Below, piece after piece: positions 34,730 to 42,863 of a stretch of DNA of 64,000 nucleotides. This DNA comes from Bacillus wiedmannii. GTDB lineage: Bacteria; Bacillota; Bacilli; Bacillales; Bacillaceae_G. Where the stretch lies: the NCBI RefSeq assembly GCF_001583695.1, contig NZ_LOBC01000050.1:62001-126000 (forward strand), given 5' to 3'. Below the pieces are notes generated by a model. The model ran no database searches and was not told the DNA's origin. It saw nothing but the letters and a program-made list of their open reading frames with translations. Made by a program: the position numbers and the translations under genes. Positions within the stretch are counted from its first letter, which is position 1, and each line of letters starts with the position of its first letter.

Positions 34730-35941
34730 CTATTCTATCGTTTTCTTATCACTTGGTAATAACCAAGAAGTAAGTCCAATTAATGGTAGACAACTACATA
34801 GTAACATAATGAATTGTAGACTATATATGTCAGCCAATTTCCCAAGGACTACAGAACCTAAAGCGCCGAGTCCAAACGCAAGCCCTACAATTAATCCAGA
34901 TACCATCCCTACTTTTCCAGGAACAAGCTCTTGCGCATAAACAACAATTACACTAAAACTACTTGAACTAATAAAACCAATACATAAAAATAGCGGTACG
35001 ACCCATACGAGCGAAACGTGAGGTAATAAAAGTGCAAGTGGGGCTGAACCAAGCATTGAAAATACAATAATTGTTTTCTTTCCAAATCGATCTGCTAACG
35101 GTCCACCAAAGAAAGTTCCTAATACACCGGCAATCATAAATGCGAATACGAAATACTGGGCATTTTTTATAGATAAACCGTAATGCTCAATTAAGTAAAA
35201 TTGATAAAAATTCCCAATACCAGCACCGTACCAAGAACGTACAAAAGTAAGAAAAACAAGAAGTATAATAACAAATTTAATATGTGTACTTACTATCGCA
35301 TTTTCAGCCTCAAGCGCAGCCCTCTTCTTTCTTCTTACAGCACCAGTAGCTAATTCATTCCTATACCAATTTGATACGAAAATTAATAATACAATTCCTA
35401 CCGCTGCAAAAGCTGTAAAACCTAAAGAGCCAATTTGGCCGAGTGGAACGAAAATTAACGCTGTAAAAATAGGAGCTAGGGAATTCCCTGTATTTCCTCC
35501 CACTTGATAAATTGCTTGTGCTAAACCTCGTTTTGCCCCTGCCGCCATATAAGCAACACGAGCACCTTCTGGATGGAAGACTGCGGAACCTAATCCGATA
35601 AATAAAACAGAAATAATAACAATAATAAAGTTCGGTGCAAATGCAAGTCCAATCATCCCAAGCATACTCGAAAACATACCGAGCGGTAATAAAAATGGTG
35701 ACGGCTTCTTATCAGAATACATACCAAAAACCGGCTGCATAATCGATGACGTCATATTTAACGCAAACGCAATCCACCCTACTTGCATATAGGATAAATT
35801 CATCGTTTTTTCCAAAATAGGAAACAATGCCGGCACAACTGCTTGCATCGAGTCATTTAAAAAGTGACCGAAACTAATCGCAAATAGTATTCGATATATC
35901 GTCGGTGTTTCTATTGTATTTTTTTTCGAAACTGCCTGCAT
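34730..35941 (-). CDS. MFS transporter, fosmidomycin-resistance (Fsr) type
   Basis: A 403-residue, 12-helix major facilitator. SFGHFLNDSMQAVVPALFPI in helix 1 and FGMYSDKKPSPFLLP are characteristic of the Fsr branch. The second half has GGPLADRFGKKTIIVFSMLG. The start at ATG 35939-35941 is supported by GGAAGGAGAG; the open frame extends 32 codons further without a site. It is the first gene of a pair with the cysteine-synthase homologue. A perfect inverted repeat at 35975-35997 lies in the promoter region, so a dedicated repressor is likely. The substrate is unknown. Confidence 0.85.
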   Translation of the reverse strand: MQAVSKKNTIETPTIYRILFAISFGHFLNDSMQAVVPALFPILEKTMNLSYMQVGWIAFALNMTSSIMQPVFGMYSDKKPSPFLLPLGMFSSMLGMIGLAFAPNFIIVIISVLFIGLGSAVFHPEGARVAYMAAGAKRGLAQAIYQVGGNTGNSLAPIFTALIFVPLGQIGSLGFTAFAAVGIVLLIFVSNWYRNELATGAVRRKKRAALEAENAIVSTHIKFVIILLVFLTFVRSWYGAGIGNFYQFYLIEHYGLSIKNAQYFVFAFMIAGVLGTFFGGPLADRFGKKTIIVFSMLGSAPLALLLPHVSLVWVVPLFLCIGFISSSSFSVIVVYAQELVPGKVGMVSGLIVGLAFGLGALGSVVLGKLADIYSLQFIMLLCSCLPLIGLTSWLLPSDKKTIE

Positions 35942-35974
35942 ATATGAATCTCTCCTTCCTGTACAAAATATATA

Positions 35975-35997
35975 TTTATTACAGCAGGTGTAATAAA
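35975..35997 (-). promoter_or_regulatory. Perfect inverted repeat, candidate operator of the fsr-like/cysK-like pair
   Basis: TTTATTACA, five-base spacer, TGTAATAAA. It lies 34-56 bases before the start codon. TTACA/TGTAA half-sites occur in operators of several winged-helix repressors; the responsible protein is not encoded nearby. Confidence 0.5.
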
Positions 35998-36185
35998 GTA
36001 AGACTTTAATCTCGATAAATTCTGACTTTTGAAACATTTCTATTCTATACTGGTTTCATTTCTTTTTCCAGAAATATCACTTCTTAAATAATATATTTTT
36101 TCTATACGTTTTATCGGATTTATTTATAGAAATTTTCTATATTTTCTTTTATAATAGGACGGAGATGAATGGAAGGATGACAACT

Positions 36186-37826
36186 ATGAAGAAAAAAACA
36201 AAAGGAATCGTTGCACTCTCAATCACATTATCTATGTTTTTAACAGCATGTGGTCAAAAACAAGAGGCAACAACTACCGGAGAAAAGAAAAAAGAATCTT
36301 CAAAACAAGTATTAAACATTGTAGAAGCTGGGGAAATTTCTACACTTGATTCATCTATCGCAACTGATGGGTTTTCTTACGCTGCATTAAACAACGTAAT
36401 GGAGGGATTATATATGCCTGGTCCTGACAATAAGCCTGTTCCTGCGGCAGCTGAATCATACAAACTGAGCGAAGACGGAAAAACATATACATTCACATTA
36501 CACGATTCAAAATGGTCAAATGGTGATCCAGTGACTGCTCATGATTTTGAATACGCATGGAAACGTGCTATAAACCCAGAAACTGCTTCTGAATACGCAC
36601 ATATTATGTTCGATATTAAAAACGCTGAAAAAATAAATAAAAAAGAATTACCAATTGATTCATTTGGTGTAAAGGCGATTGATAATAAAACGCTTGAAGT
36701 ACAGTTAGAACACCCTGTTCCATACTTGTTAGGGTTAATGGGATTTGCAACATTTTATCCTCAAAACCAAAAGGTTGTAGAAGCACAAGGGAAAAATTAC
36801 GGACTTGAAGCTGCAAATGTAGTTTATAACGGGCCGTTTCAATTAAGTGAATGGAAACATGATACAAGTTATAAAATGAAAAAAAACCCGAACTACTGGG
36901 ATAATAAAAACGTTAAATTAAATGAAATTAATGTAAATATCGTAAAAGATACTTCAACAGCCGTTAATTTATTTGAAAGCAAACAAGTAGACCGAATTAC
37001 AATTAATTCAGAGTTTGTTGATAAATATCAAAAAGATCCGAGCTTAAAGAAAATGGAACGTCCTTCCGTGACATTTTTCCGATTTAGCCAAAAGAATCCT
37101 TTATTAGCAAACAAAAACGCTCGAAAAGCTATTTCGCTCGCTTTTGATAAACAAGGAATCGCAACAACGATTTTAAATAATGGTTCTATCCCTGCGAATG
37201 CATTCGTTCCGAAAGGATTCGTAAAAGGACCTGATAATAAAGATTTTCGCAGTACAAGTAATGTAAAAGTAGAAACAAATGTGAAAGAAGCTAAAGCACT
37301 ATGGGAAACTGCGAAAAAAGAAACAAACTTACAAAACACTTCTCTTTCAATCATAACAACTGATGAATCTAACGATAAAAAAATTAGTGAGTTTTTAAAA
37401 GGTGAACTAGAGAAAAACTTACCTGGACTAAAAATCACATTACAACCCCTTCCAGTAAAGGCATTTTTAGACCGTGAAGGAAATGGCGATTTTGAAATTT
37501 CACTTTCCACTTGGGGACCGGATTATCCTGATCCTACAACATTTTTAAATATGTTCGTCACAGACGGACCGTTTAATAAGATGAGTTACTCAAACAAACA
37601 ATACGACGAATTAATTGAGAAAACGAGCTCTACTTTAGTAACTGACTTACCAGCACGTTGGAAAGCGTTCCAAGATGCAGAGAAAATCTTACTTGAAGAT
37701 GATGCAGCTATCGCTCCAATCTTCCAATCAGGACTTGTATATTTAGAACGTCCAACAGTAAAAGATGTTGTTGTTCGTCCATTTGCAGGAATTTATTCTT
37801 ATAAATGGGCCTCTATTACAGAATAA
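36186..37826 (+). CDS. Oligopeptide ABC transporter substrate-binding lipoprotein (OppA family)
   Basis: A 546-residue OppA paralogue. The lipobox FLTAC follows a basic, hydrophobic signal, and the family-5 binding fold runs through YTFTLHDSKWSNGDPVTAHD, EYAWKRAINPETASEY, VVYNGPFQLSEWKHD and LSTWGPDYPDPTTFLNMF. It is clearly related to the protein at 1689-3317 (same landmarks in the same order) but quite diverged. I start at ATG 36186 behind GGAAGGATG. There is no permease operon nearby, so it is another orphan binding protein, adding peptide specificity to a shared transporter. Confidence 0.92.
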   Translation: MKKKTKGIVALSITLSMFLTACGQKQEATTTGEKKKESSKQVLNIVEAGEISTLDSSIATDGFSYAALNNVMEGLYMPGPDNKPVPAAAESYKLSEDGKTYTFTLHDSKWSNGDPVTAHDFEYAWKRAINPETASEYAHIMFDIKNAEKINKKELPIDSFGVKAIDNKTLEVQLEHPVPYLLGLMGFATFYPQNQKVVEAQGKNYGLEAANVVYNGPFQLSEWKHDTSYKMKKNPNYWDNKNVKLNEINVNIVKDTSTAVNLFESKQVDRITINSEFVDKYQKDPSLKKMERPSVTFFRFSQKNPLLANKNARKAISLAFDKQGIATTILNNGSIPANAFVPKGFVKGPDNKDFRSTSNVKVETNVKEAKALWETAKKETNLQNTSLSIITTDESNDKKISEFLKGELEKNLPGLKITLQPLPVKAFLDREGNGDFEISLSTWGPDYPDPTTFLNMFVTDGPFNKMSYSNKQYDELIEKTSSTLVTDLPARWKAFQDAEKILLEDDAAIAPIFQSGLVYLERPTVKDVVVRPFAGIYSYKWASITE

Positions 37827-37827
37827 G

Positions 37828-37866
37828 AAAAAGGCGATCCTAAAGCATATTAGGATCGCCTTTTTT
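37828..37866. terminator. Bidirectional terminator between oppA and hflX
   Basis: AAAAAGGCGATCCTAA / TTAGGATCGCCTTTTTT hairpin. Confidence 0.88.
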
Positions 37867-37867
37867 A

Positions 37868-39127
37868 TTAAATTGCAAAACGCTTATACTTCTCGTAATC
37901 GCTCGTCTTACATTCTACTTCTAGTTTCGTACCTTCGTTTTCATAACTCGTAGATAGAACGTGCGCATGATTATTAAAATAAGAAACTACCTGTCCTTGA
38001 TCATACGGAATTAACATTTCACACTTCGTATACTCTTTATAGATGTGTGAGCGAATCATTTCTACAAGTTCTTCAATTCCAACATGTTTCTTCGCTGATA
38101 AATAAACGCGGTCTTCTTGCACTTTCGGAATTTCAACATCTACCATATCTGATTTATTATAAGCATAGATTGTTGGAATATTTTCTACTCCAATTTTCTT
38201 TAACGTTTCATTTGTAATATCAATTAACTGTTCATAATTTGGATTTGCGTAATCTACAACATGAATAAGTAAGTCTGCTTCCGCTACCTCTTCCAATGTT
38301 GAACGGAATGCTTTTACAAGATGATGCGGTAATTTACTTACAAACCCAACAGTATCTGTTAATAAGAATGATTTGTTATCTGGCAAATCAATATTTCGTA
38401 CAGATGTTTCTAACGTCGCGAATAACATATCTTTTTCAAATACTTGTTTTTCTTCTGTACCATTATAAATTTCAAGCATCGCATTCATCGTCGTTGACTT
38501 TCCTGCGTTCGTATAACCTACTAATGCTACAACTGGTACTTCATTTTTCTTACGTTGCTTTCGCTGTGTTTGACGCTGCGCAACAAGTGCTTCTAGATCT
38601 TTATTTAAAACTGAAATCTGTTCTTCAATTTTACGACGATCTAACTCTAATTTCTTCTCACCGACACCTTTATTTTTCGTGCCAACTCCGCCGCTCTGTC
38701 TCCCTAACGATTCACGAAGACCTATTAAACGAGGCATCATATACTGAAGGTGCGCTACCTCTACTTGCAACTGCGCTTCTTTCGTTTTCGCACGTTGCGC
38801 AAAAATATCTAAAATTAATATGGTACGGTCAATTACTTTGCAATCTAAATCCGCTTCTAAATTTCGAATTTGAGAAGGAGATAATTCGTCGTTAAAGATT
38901 ACCATATTCGCATCTACTTCATTTACATAAGCTGCTACTTCTTCGATTTTTCCCTTTCCAATATAATGGGATGGATTTACTCGTTGTAAATTTTGCGTCA
39001 CTTGCCCAATTACCTCTACATCACAAGCTTCTGCAAGATTTGTTAGCTCTTCCATTGAATATGCAAAATCATCTTCATTACCTAAATTTACTCCAACTAA
39101 AACTGCTCTTTGTAATAATTCTTCCAT
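37868..39127 (-). CDS. hflX: GTPase HflX (ribosome-splitting factor)
   Basis: A 419-residue cytosolic GTPase. The N-terminal HflX domain (SPSQIRNLEADLDCKVIDRT, then QAQLQVEVAHLQYMMPRL-like helix and the Gly-rich GRQSGGVGTKNKGVGEKKLE linker) precedes a TRAFAC G domain. The G domain has G1 GYTNAGKST, G3 DTVGFVSKLPH and G4 NKSD. HflX binds the 50S E/P-site region and splits stalled ribosomes under heat or antibiotic stress. The promoter is separated from the gene by a leader with a terminator hairpin, which suggests attenuation. A candidate small RNA lies just upstream on the same strand. Confidence 0.94.
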   Translation of the reverse strand: MEELLQRAVLVGVNLGNEDDFAYSMEELTNLAEACDVEVIGQVTQNLQRVNPSHYIGKGKIEEVAAYVNEVDANMVIFNDELSPSQIRNLEADLDCKVIDRTILILDIFAQRAKTKEAQLQVEVAHLQYMMPRLIGLRESLGRQSGGVGTKNKGVGEKKLELDRRKIEEQISVLNKDLEALVAQRQTQRKQRKKNEVPVVALVGYTNAGKSTTMNAMLEIYNGTEEKQVFEKDMLFATLETSVRNIDLPDNKSFLLTDTVGFVSKLPHHLVKAFRSTLEEVAEADLLIHVVDYANPNYEQLIDITNETLKKIGVENIPTIYAYNKSDMVDVEIPKVQEDRVYLSAKKHVGIEELVEMIRSHIYKEYTKCEMLIPYDQGQVVSYFNNHAHVLSTSYENEGTKLEVECKTSDYEKYKRFAI

Positions 39128-39161
39128 ATATTTATTCCTCCATTTCGATTACGTAAAATAA

Positions 39162-39187
39162 AAAACACAGGTTACTGCCTGTGTTTT
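39162..39187 (-). terminator. Leader terminator upstream of hflX (candidate attenuator)
   Basis: AAAACACAGG / CCTGTGTTTT hairpin with six T on the minus strand. It lies between the promoter at 39226-39254 and the hflX start, so it would stop transcripts before the gene. Confidence 0.65.
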
Positions 39188-39225
39188 CGTAAACGGATAA
39201 GGGTTCACCAAAGAAATAGAAGAAA

Positions 39226-39254
39226 GTTATACTTTCATCCTATCTCATAGTCAA
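39226..39254 (-). promoter_or_regulatory. Candidate sigma-A promoter of hflX
   Basis: TTGACT (39249-39254) and TATAAC (39226-39231) with a 17-base spacer on the minus strand. Confidence 0.6.
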
Positions 39255-39329
39255 AAAGTCCCATGATCATATACGCATCCACAATAAGTGTTCACCTATA
39301 CGATCCCATTCTATTTATAAAGGCAAAAC

Positions 39330-39361
39330 AAAAAGAGGGCGTATTCGTCCCTCCCTCTTTT
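39330..39361 (-). terminator. Terminator of the candidate small RNA
   Basis: AAAAAGAGGG pairs with a CCCTCTTTTT arm around an 11-13-base loop; T run on the minus strand. Confidence 0.7.
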
Positions 39362-39521
39362 TCACATATAAGCTTAATAAAGGGTTCCTTTAAAATAGGC
39401 AGACCAATCCCGTTCACTCTGCACACAGACAGAGCCTTTGAGCGCTATTCAATTATTTGCACAAAGTATTGAGACGTAATCTGATTAAGATCAAAGGAAG
39501 CCCCTCCGTTCATTTTAAGTT
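39330..39521 (-). ncRNA. Candidate small RNA of about 190 bases, unknown class
   Basis: This 350-base gene-free stretch upstream of hflX holds a self-contained unit on the minus strand: a good promoter (TTGTGA, 17 bases, TACACT), then about 190 bases, then a terminator (AAAAAGAGGG/CTCCCTCTTTTT) at 39330-39361. Inside, GGGGCTTCCTTT near the 5' end can pair with AAAGGAACCC near the 3' end. The enclosed part has CTCTG/CAGAG and CTTTG/CAAAG hairpins. A 22-codon ORF in it has no ribosome binding site. The size recalls 6S RNA, but I cannot confirm that. Confidence 0.5.
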
Positions 39522-39527
39522 ACATAA

Positions 39528-39556
39528 AGTGTAGCATAAGTAATTCGCTTTCACAA
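39528..39556 (-). promoter_or_regulatory. Candidate promoter of the small RNA
   Basis: TTGTGA (39551-39556), 17-base spacer, TACACT (39528-39533) on the minus strand. Confidence 0.5.
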
Positions 39557-39610
39557 GATTAAACCACCTATAGAAACAGAAAGAAAATTCTTATATATTT
39601 ACTTTAATCG

Positions 39611-40159
39611 TCATTTTTTGCGCGTTCTTCTTACAATAAAAATAACAACTGCAATAATCAATAACACACCTATAGAAATAACAGCAACTTGCCACCAACT
39701 TAAACCGTTCACCATCTCACCTTTTAAATCCACTTTCTTCGTTGGAGCTGACTCTTTTGCAATATGACTTAAGGCGTTTCTCTTCAGCTCTGCCTCATCT
39801 AATCTCTGTGTTCCACTACAAATAGATGTCTCTAATTTTTCCTCCCCTCTATAAGAAGAAAAGACTAAATATTCTCCTCCCTCTGCAAAACGAAATGTAC
39901 AGCTACCAAAGCTTGTATATATAATAATTTGCGAAGAGCTTGTCCCTTTCCAAATTTTCTTCACTTCAAATAATGTTTTCATTTCCCCATCTTTCTCTTG
40001 AACTTCTAACACCTTACCTTCAAACACTACATTAGTTTTTTGTAACCTCTCTTCTGGTGATGCTTTCATACACTCACAAGCGTAAGACTTCTCTGCTAAA
40101 ACAATAAGAATAAAACTACAAATAATGACAACAGGCAATATATACAAAGTTCTTTTCAA
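39611..40159 (-). CDS. Secreted TIMP/netrin-like protein with C-terminal membrane anchor
   Basis: About 182 residues. A signal peptide (hydrophobic stretch ending SYA) is followed at once by CECMKASPEERLQKTNVVFEG. The Cys-x-Cys at the mature N-terminus and VVFEGKVLEVQ with later SFGSCTFRF and TSICSGTQRL resemble the tissue-inhibitor-of-metalloproteinase/netrin OB-fold. The C-terminus has a transmembrane helix (WWQVAVISIGVLLIIAVVIFIV) and a basic tail, so the domain is displayed outside. The role in bacteria is unknown. The start is uncertain: two TTG codons (40159 and 40168) compete, and I prefer 40159 because GAGAG is eight bases upstream. Confidence 0.8.
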   Translation of the reverse strand: MKRTLYILPVVIICSFILIVLAEKSYACECMKASPEERLQKTNVVFEGKVLEVQEKDGEMKTLFEVKKIWKGTSSSQIIIYTSFGSCTFRFAEGGEYLVFSSYRGEEKLETSICSGTQRLDEAELKRNALSHIAKESAPTKKVDLKGEMVNGLSWWQVAVISIGVLLIIAVVIFIVRRTRKK

Positions 40160-40278
40160 AGAGCCCAACTCTCTTCATAATCAATTTTAAAAACTTATCG
40201 TATATTATTTTTACACCACTCGCCAAATTCCTTCATAGTAAGTTAAGCATTATCACTTCAATACAATAAAAATCTTTA

Positions 40279-40307
40279 TTGACATTTTCATAACCTGATA
40301 TTAGCAT
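40279..40307 (+). promoter_or_regulatory. Candidate sigma-A promoter of fabH
   Basis: TTGACA (40279-40284), 17-base spacer, TAGCAT (40302-40307), ending 31 bases before the start. Confidence 0.55.
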
Positions 40308-40338
40308 CAAGTTATAAAAAAAGTTAGGAGATGCTCCC

Positions 40339-41322
40339 ATGCATTCTAAATCTCGTATTACTGCAATTGGTACTTATGTTCCAGATCAAATATTGTCTAA
40401 TAACGATTTAGAAAAAATGATCAATACGAATGATGAATGGATTGTACAAAGAACAGGAATGAAGGAAAGAAGAATCGCTAGCGAAGAAGAATACTCCTCA
40501 CACTTAGCCATTAAAGCAATCGAAAATTTATGTACAACATTTAAAAAGAACTTAGAAGATATCGACTGTATCATAGTCGCTACAACAACCGCTGACTATG
40601 TATTTCCTAGTGTCGCGTGTCAAATACAACAATATTTCAACATACCTCATACAATAGCATTTGATTTAAATGCAACTTGCGCTGGTTTCACATATGGCCT
40701 GCACGTCGGTAATAGCTTAATCACTTCTGGATCACACAAAAAAGTACTTGTCGTAGCGACAGAGACATTATCTAAAGTTACTGATTACACCGATAGAACG
40801 ACTTGCATTTTATTTGGCGATGGTGCTGGAGCTATTTTATTAGAAAGAGATGAAAACAAACCAAGCTTTGTCGCTGCTCACATGGGAACAAATGGGCACG
40901 GTGGGATTCATCTATACCGAACAAACTTATCTACTACTATGAATGGCACACCACTGCAAACAAATGAAAAAATCGTTCAAAACGGGAGAGAAGTATATAA
41001 ATGGGCAACTCGTACAGTGCCAGCAGGTATAAAAGAACTATTACATACCGCAAATATGCAAATAGATGATATAGACTGGTTCATACCACACAGTGTTAAC
41101 TTACGAATGATTGAATCTATTTGTGAGAAAACCGAAATTCCAATTCAAAAAACTTTAACAAGTGTAAAACACATGGGAAATACATCTTCGGCTTCCATTC
41201 CACTCGCTCTGGACTTAGCTAGGAAAGAAGGAAAATTAAATAACGGAGACACACTTTTACTATACGGATTTGGCGGTGGTCTTACGCATTTAGGCCTTAT
41301 TGTGGAGTGGGATTTAAACTAA
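40339..41322 (+). CDS. fabH: Beta-ketoacyl-ACP synthase III
   Basis: A 327-residue cytosolic thiolase-fold enzyme that starts fatty-acid synthesis by condensing an acyl-CoA primer with malonyl-ACP. The triad is visible: Cys114 in NATCAGF, His in FIPHSVNLRM, and Asn in GNTSSASIP. The C-terminal GGGLTHLGLIVEW is typical. It is monocistronic, away from any fab operon, so it is probably one of several FabH paralogues in the genome; in bacilli these favour branched-chain primers made from branched-chain amino acids. A TTAGGAG site precedes the ATG. Confidence 0.93.
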   Translation: MHSKSRITAIGTYVPDQILSNNDLEKMINTNDEWIVQRTGMKERRIASEEEYSSHLAIKAIENLCTTFKKNLEDIDCIIVATTTADYVFPSVACQIQQYFNIPHTIAFDLNATCAGFTYGLHVGNSLITSGSHKKVLVVATETLSKVTDYTDRTTCILFGDGAGAILLERDENKPSFVAAHMGTNGHGGIHLYRTNLSTTMNGTPLQTNEKIVQNGREVYKWATRTVPAGIKELLHTANMQIDDIDWFIPHSVNLRMIESICEKTEIPIQKTLTSVKHMGNTSSASIPLALDLARKEGKLNNGDTLLLYGFGGGLTHLGLIVEWDLN

Positions 41323-41352
41323 AAGTTTTTTTATACAATTCACTACAAAATA

Positions 41353-41391
41353 GCTGCATTCAAAGATTGGTTACCTCCCTTTGAACGCAGC
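41353..41391. terminator. Hairpin between fabH and the MFS gene
   Basis: GCTGCATTCAAAG / CTTTGAACGCAGC with one mismatch; weak T runs on both sides. Confidence 0.6.
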
Positions 41392-41407
41392 TTCTTTCAT
41401 CTTAATT

Positions 41408-42676
41408 TTATTTACCTGTCCGAGCCCATATCACAATTGGAATAAGCATGAAAGCTAAAACTCCTCCAGCTAATGACAATGCCGCATAACTTGAATTCGC
41501 TACTACCATACCTGACATGGCTCCGCCTGAAGCTCCAGCTAGCGCAATAAATACATCTATTTTCCCTTGTGTTTTTGCACGTGTGGAAGGTATAGTTGCA
41601 TCAACAATTTGAGCAGTACCACTTATTAAACCGAGGTTCCATCCTAATCCAAGTAAAGACAAAGCAACGATTAAAAGTATTAAAGAGTCGCTCGGCGCTA
41701 ACGCAGCTATGACACCTGCTGCCAGTAAAATTACTCCACCAGCTATACTCATCGTAGTTCTTCCAATTTTATCAATTAGCATTCCCGTAACGAGAGATGG
41801 AAGATACATTGCACCAACATGAAAACCAATCACAAGCCCTACTTCACTTAATTCATGACCGTGGTGTCCCATATGAACGGGTGTCATCGTCATAATTGCA
41901 ACCATCACGACTTGTGTAAGTATCATTACGATGGCTCCAACAGTAATACCTCGTTTGTTTTCTGTCGCTTCTTCTGTTACTGCTTGCCCTTTATATGTAT
42001 GTTCTTGTTTATATGTTTCTATTATATTTGCAATAAGTAACGGATCTGGACGAAGCATAACAAAAAGGACAAGACCTGCCAGTATAAATGCAGCTGCTGA
42101 TAATATGAATGGACCAGCAAGTTCAGGAATTCCAATTGAATGAGCAAACCTTCCCATTACTCCTACTAAATTCGGACCTGCGACTGCACCAAAAGTCGTC
42201 ATTACCATAGTAATACTAATAGCAGTTGCTCTTTGCTTCTTATTCGCTAAATCTGTTCCAGCATAACGCGCTTGTAAATTCGTAGCTGTGCCCGCGCCAT
42301 ATATAAGTAAAGAAACTAGTAAAAGAATAATACTATTTGTTAAAGCTGCCACTACAACTCCAATAGCCCCTAGTCCACCTACTATAAAACCTCCTGCAAG
42401 CCCTATGCGGCGACCATGTTTTTGCGATAACTTCCCAACAAAGAAAGCTGCTACCGCAGATCCCATTGTAAACATAGCTGCCGGCAATCCTGCATATGCA
42501 TCTGTCCCAAGCATTTGCTGCGCAAGAAGTGCACCTACTGTAATGCCAGCAGCTAACCCTGCTCCGCCGAACATTTGTGAAATACTTACGATTAGTAATG
42601 TTCTTTTGTATAATTTTTGTTGTTCTTCTTCTGTATATATATGATTACTTATTGAAGCATCTGCTGTATCTATCAT
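41408..42676 (-). CDS. MFS transporter
   Basis: A 422-residue, 12-helix major facilitator. GKLSQKHGRRIGLAGGFIVG (loop 2-3 signature) and the repeated GMLIDKIGRTTMSIAGGVI in the second half are intact. The central cytosolic loop carries YKQEHTYKGQAVTEEATENK. The N-terminal 25 residues are polar. Helix 5 lacks a clear exporter motif, so the direction of transport cannot be told. It is monocistronic, with a GAAAGGGTG site before the ATG. Confidence 0.85.
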   Translation of the reverse strand: MIDTADASISNHIYTEEEQQKLYKRTLLIVSISQMFGGAGLAAGITVGALLAQQMLGTDAYAGLPAAMFTMGSAVAAFFVGKLSQKHGRRIGLAGGFIVGGLGAIGVVVAALTNSIILLLVSLLIYGAGTATNLQARYAGTDLANKKQRATAISITMVMTTFGAVAGPNLVGVMGRFAHSIGIPELAGPFILSAAAFILAGLVLFVMLRPDPLLIANIIETYKQEHTYKGQAVTEEATENKRGITVGAIVMILTQVVMVAIMTMTPVHMGHHGHELSEVGLVIGFHVGAMYLPSLVTGMLIDKIGRTTMSIAGGVILLAAGVIAALAPSDSLILLIVALSLLGLGWNLGLISGTAQIVDATIPSTRAKTQGKIDVFIALAGASGGAMSGMVVANSSYAALSLAGGVLAFMLIPIVIWARTGK

Positions 42677-42775
42677 TTTCTCACCCTTTCTATAAAACTA
42701 ATACCTCTTGTTAATGTACTATAGAACAACAAAATCCCCAAATTTAAAATACTAAAATTTATTTATACATGTAAA

Positions 42776-42813
42776 GAACCCCACGGTTTATGTTTTCCCA
42801 TTACCGAGGGGTT
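42776..42813 (-). terminator. Terminator of the polyphosphate kinase gene
   Basis: GAACCCC / GGGGTTC with an inner CGGT/ACCG extension; short T run on the minus strand. Confidence 0.6.
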
Positions 42814-42863
42814 CCCAAACTTACAGGGTAACTCTACTTTATATTTCATATGTAAACTCTGTA

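Noticed and set aside
37028-37510. Minus-strand ORF of 160 codons inside the second oppA
   Set aside because: Pure antisense of a well-supported gene; Phe/Ser-rich composition typical of shadow frames; no start site.
38296-38895. Plus-strand ORF of 199 codons opposite hflX
   Set aside because: Antisense of conserved GTPase motifs, low-complexity Leu/Tyr composition and no ribosome binding site.
39128-39215. GTG-started 19-codon leader peptide overlapping the hflX attenuator
   Set aside because: No Shine-Dalgarno sequence is present upstream, so translation is doubtful. The hairpin itself is kept as a feature.
39330-39521. Identification of the small RNA candidate as 6S RNA
   Set aside because: The length fits, but I could not recognise the conserved central bubble or release-hairpin features by eye.
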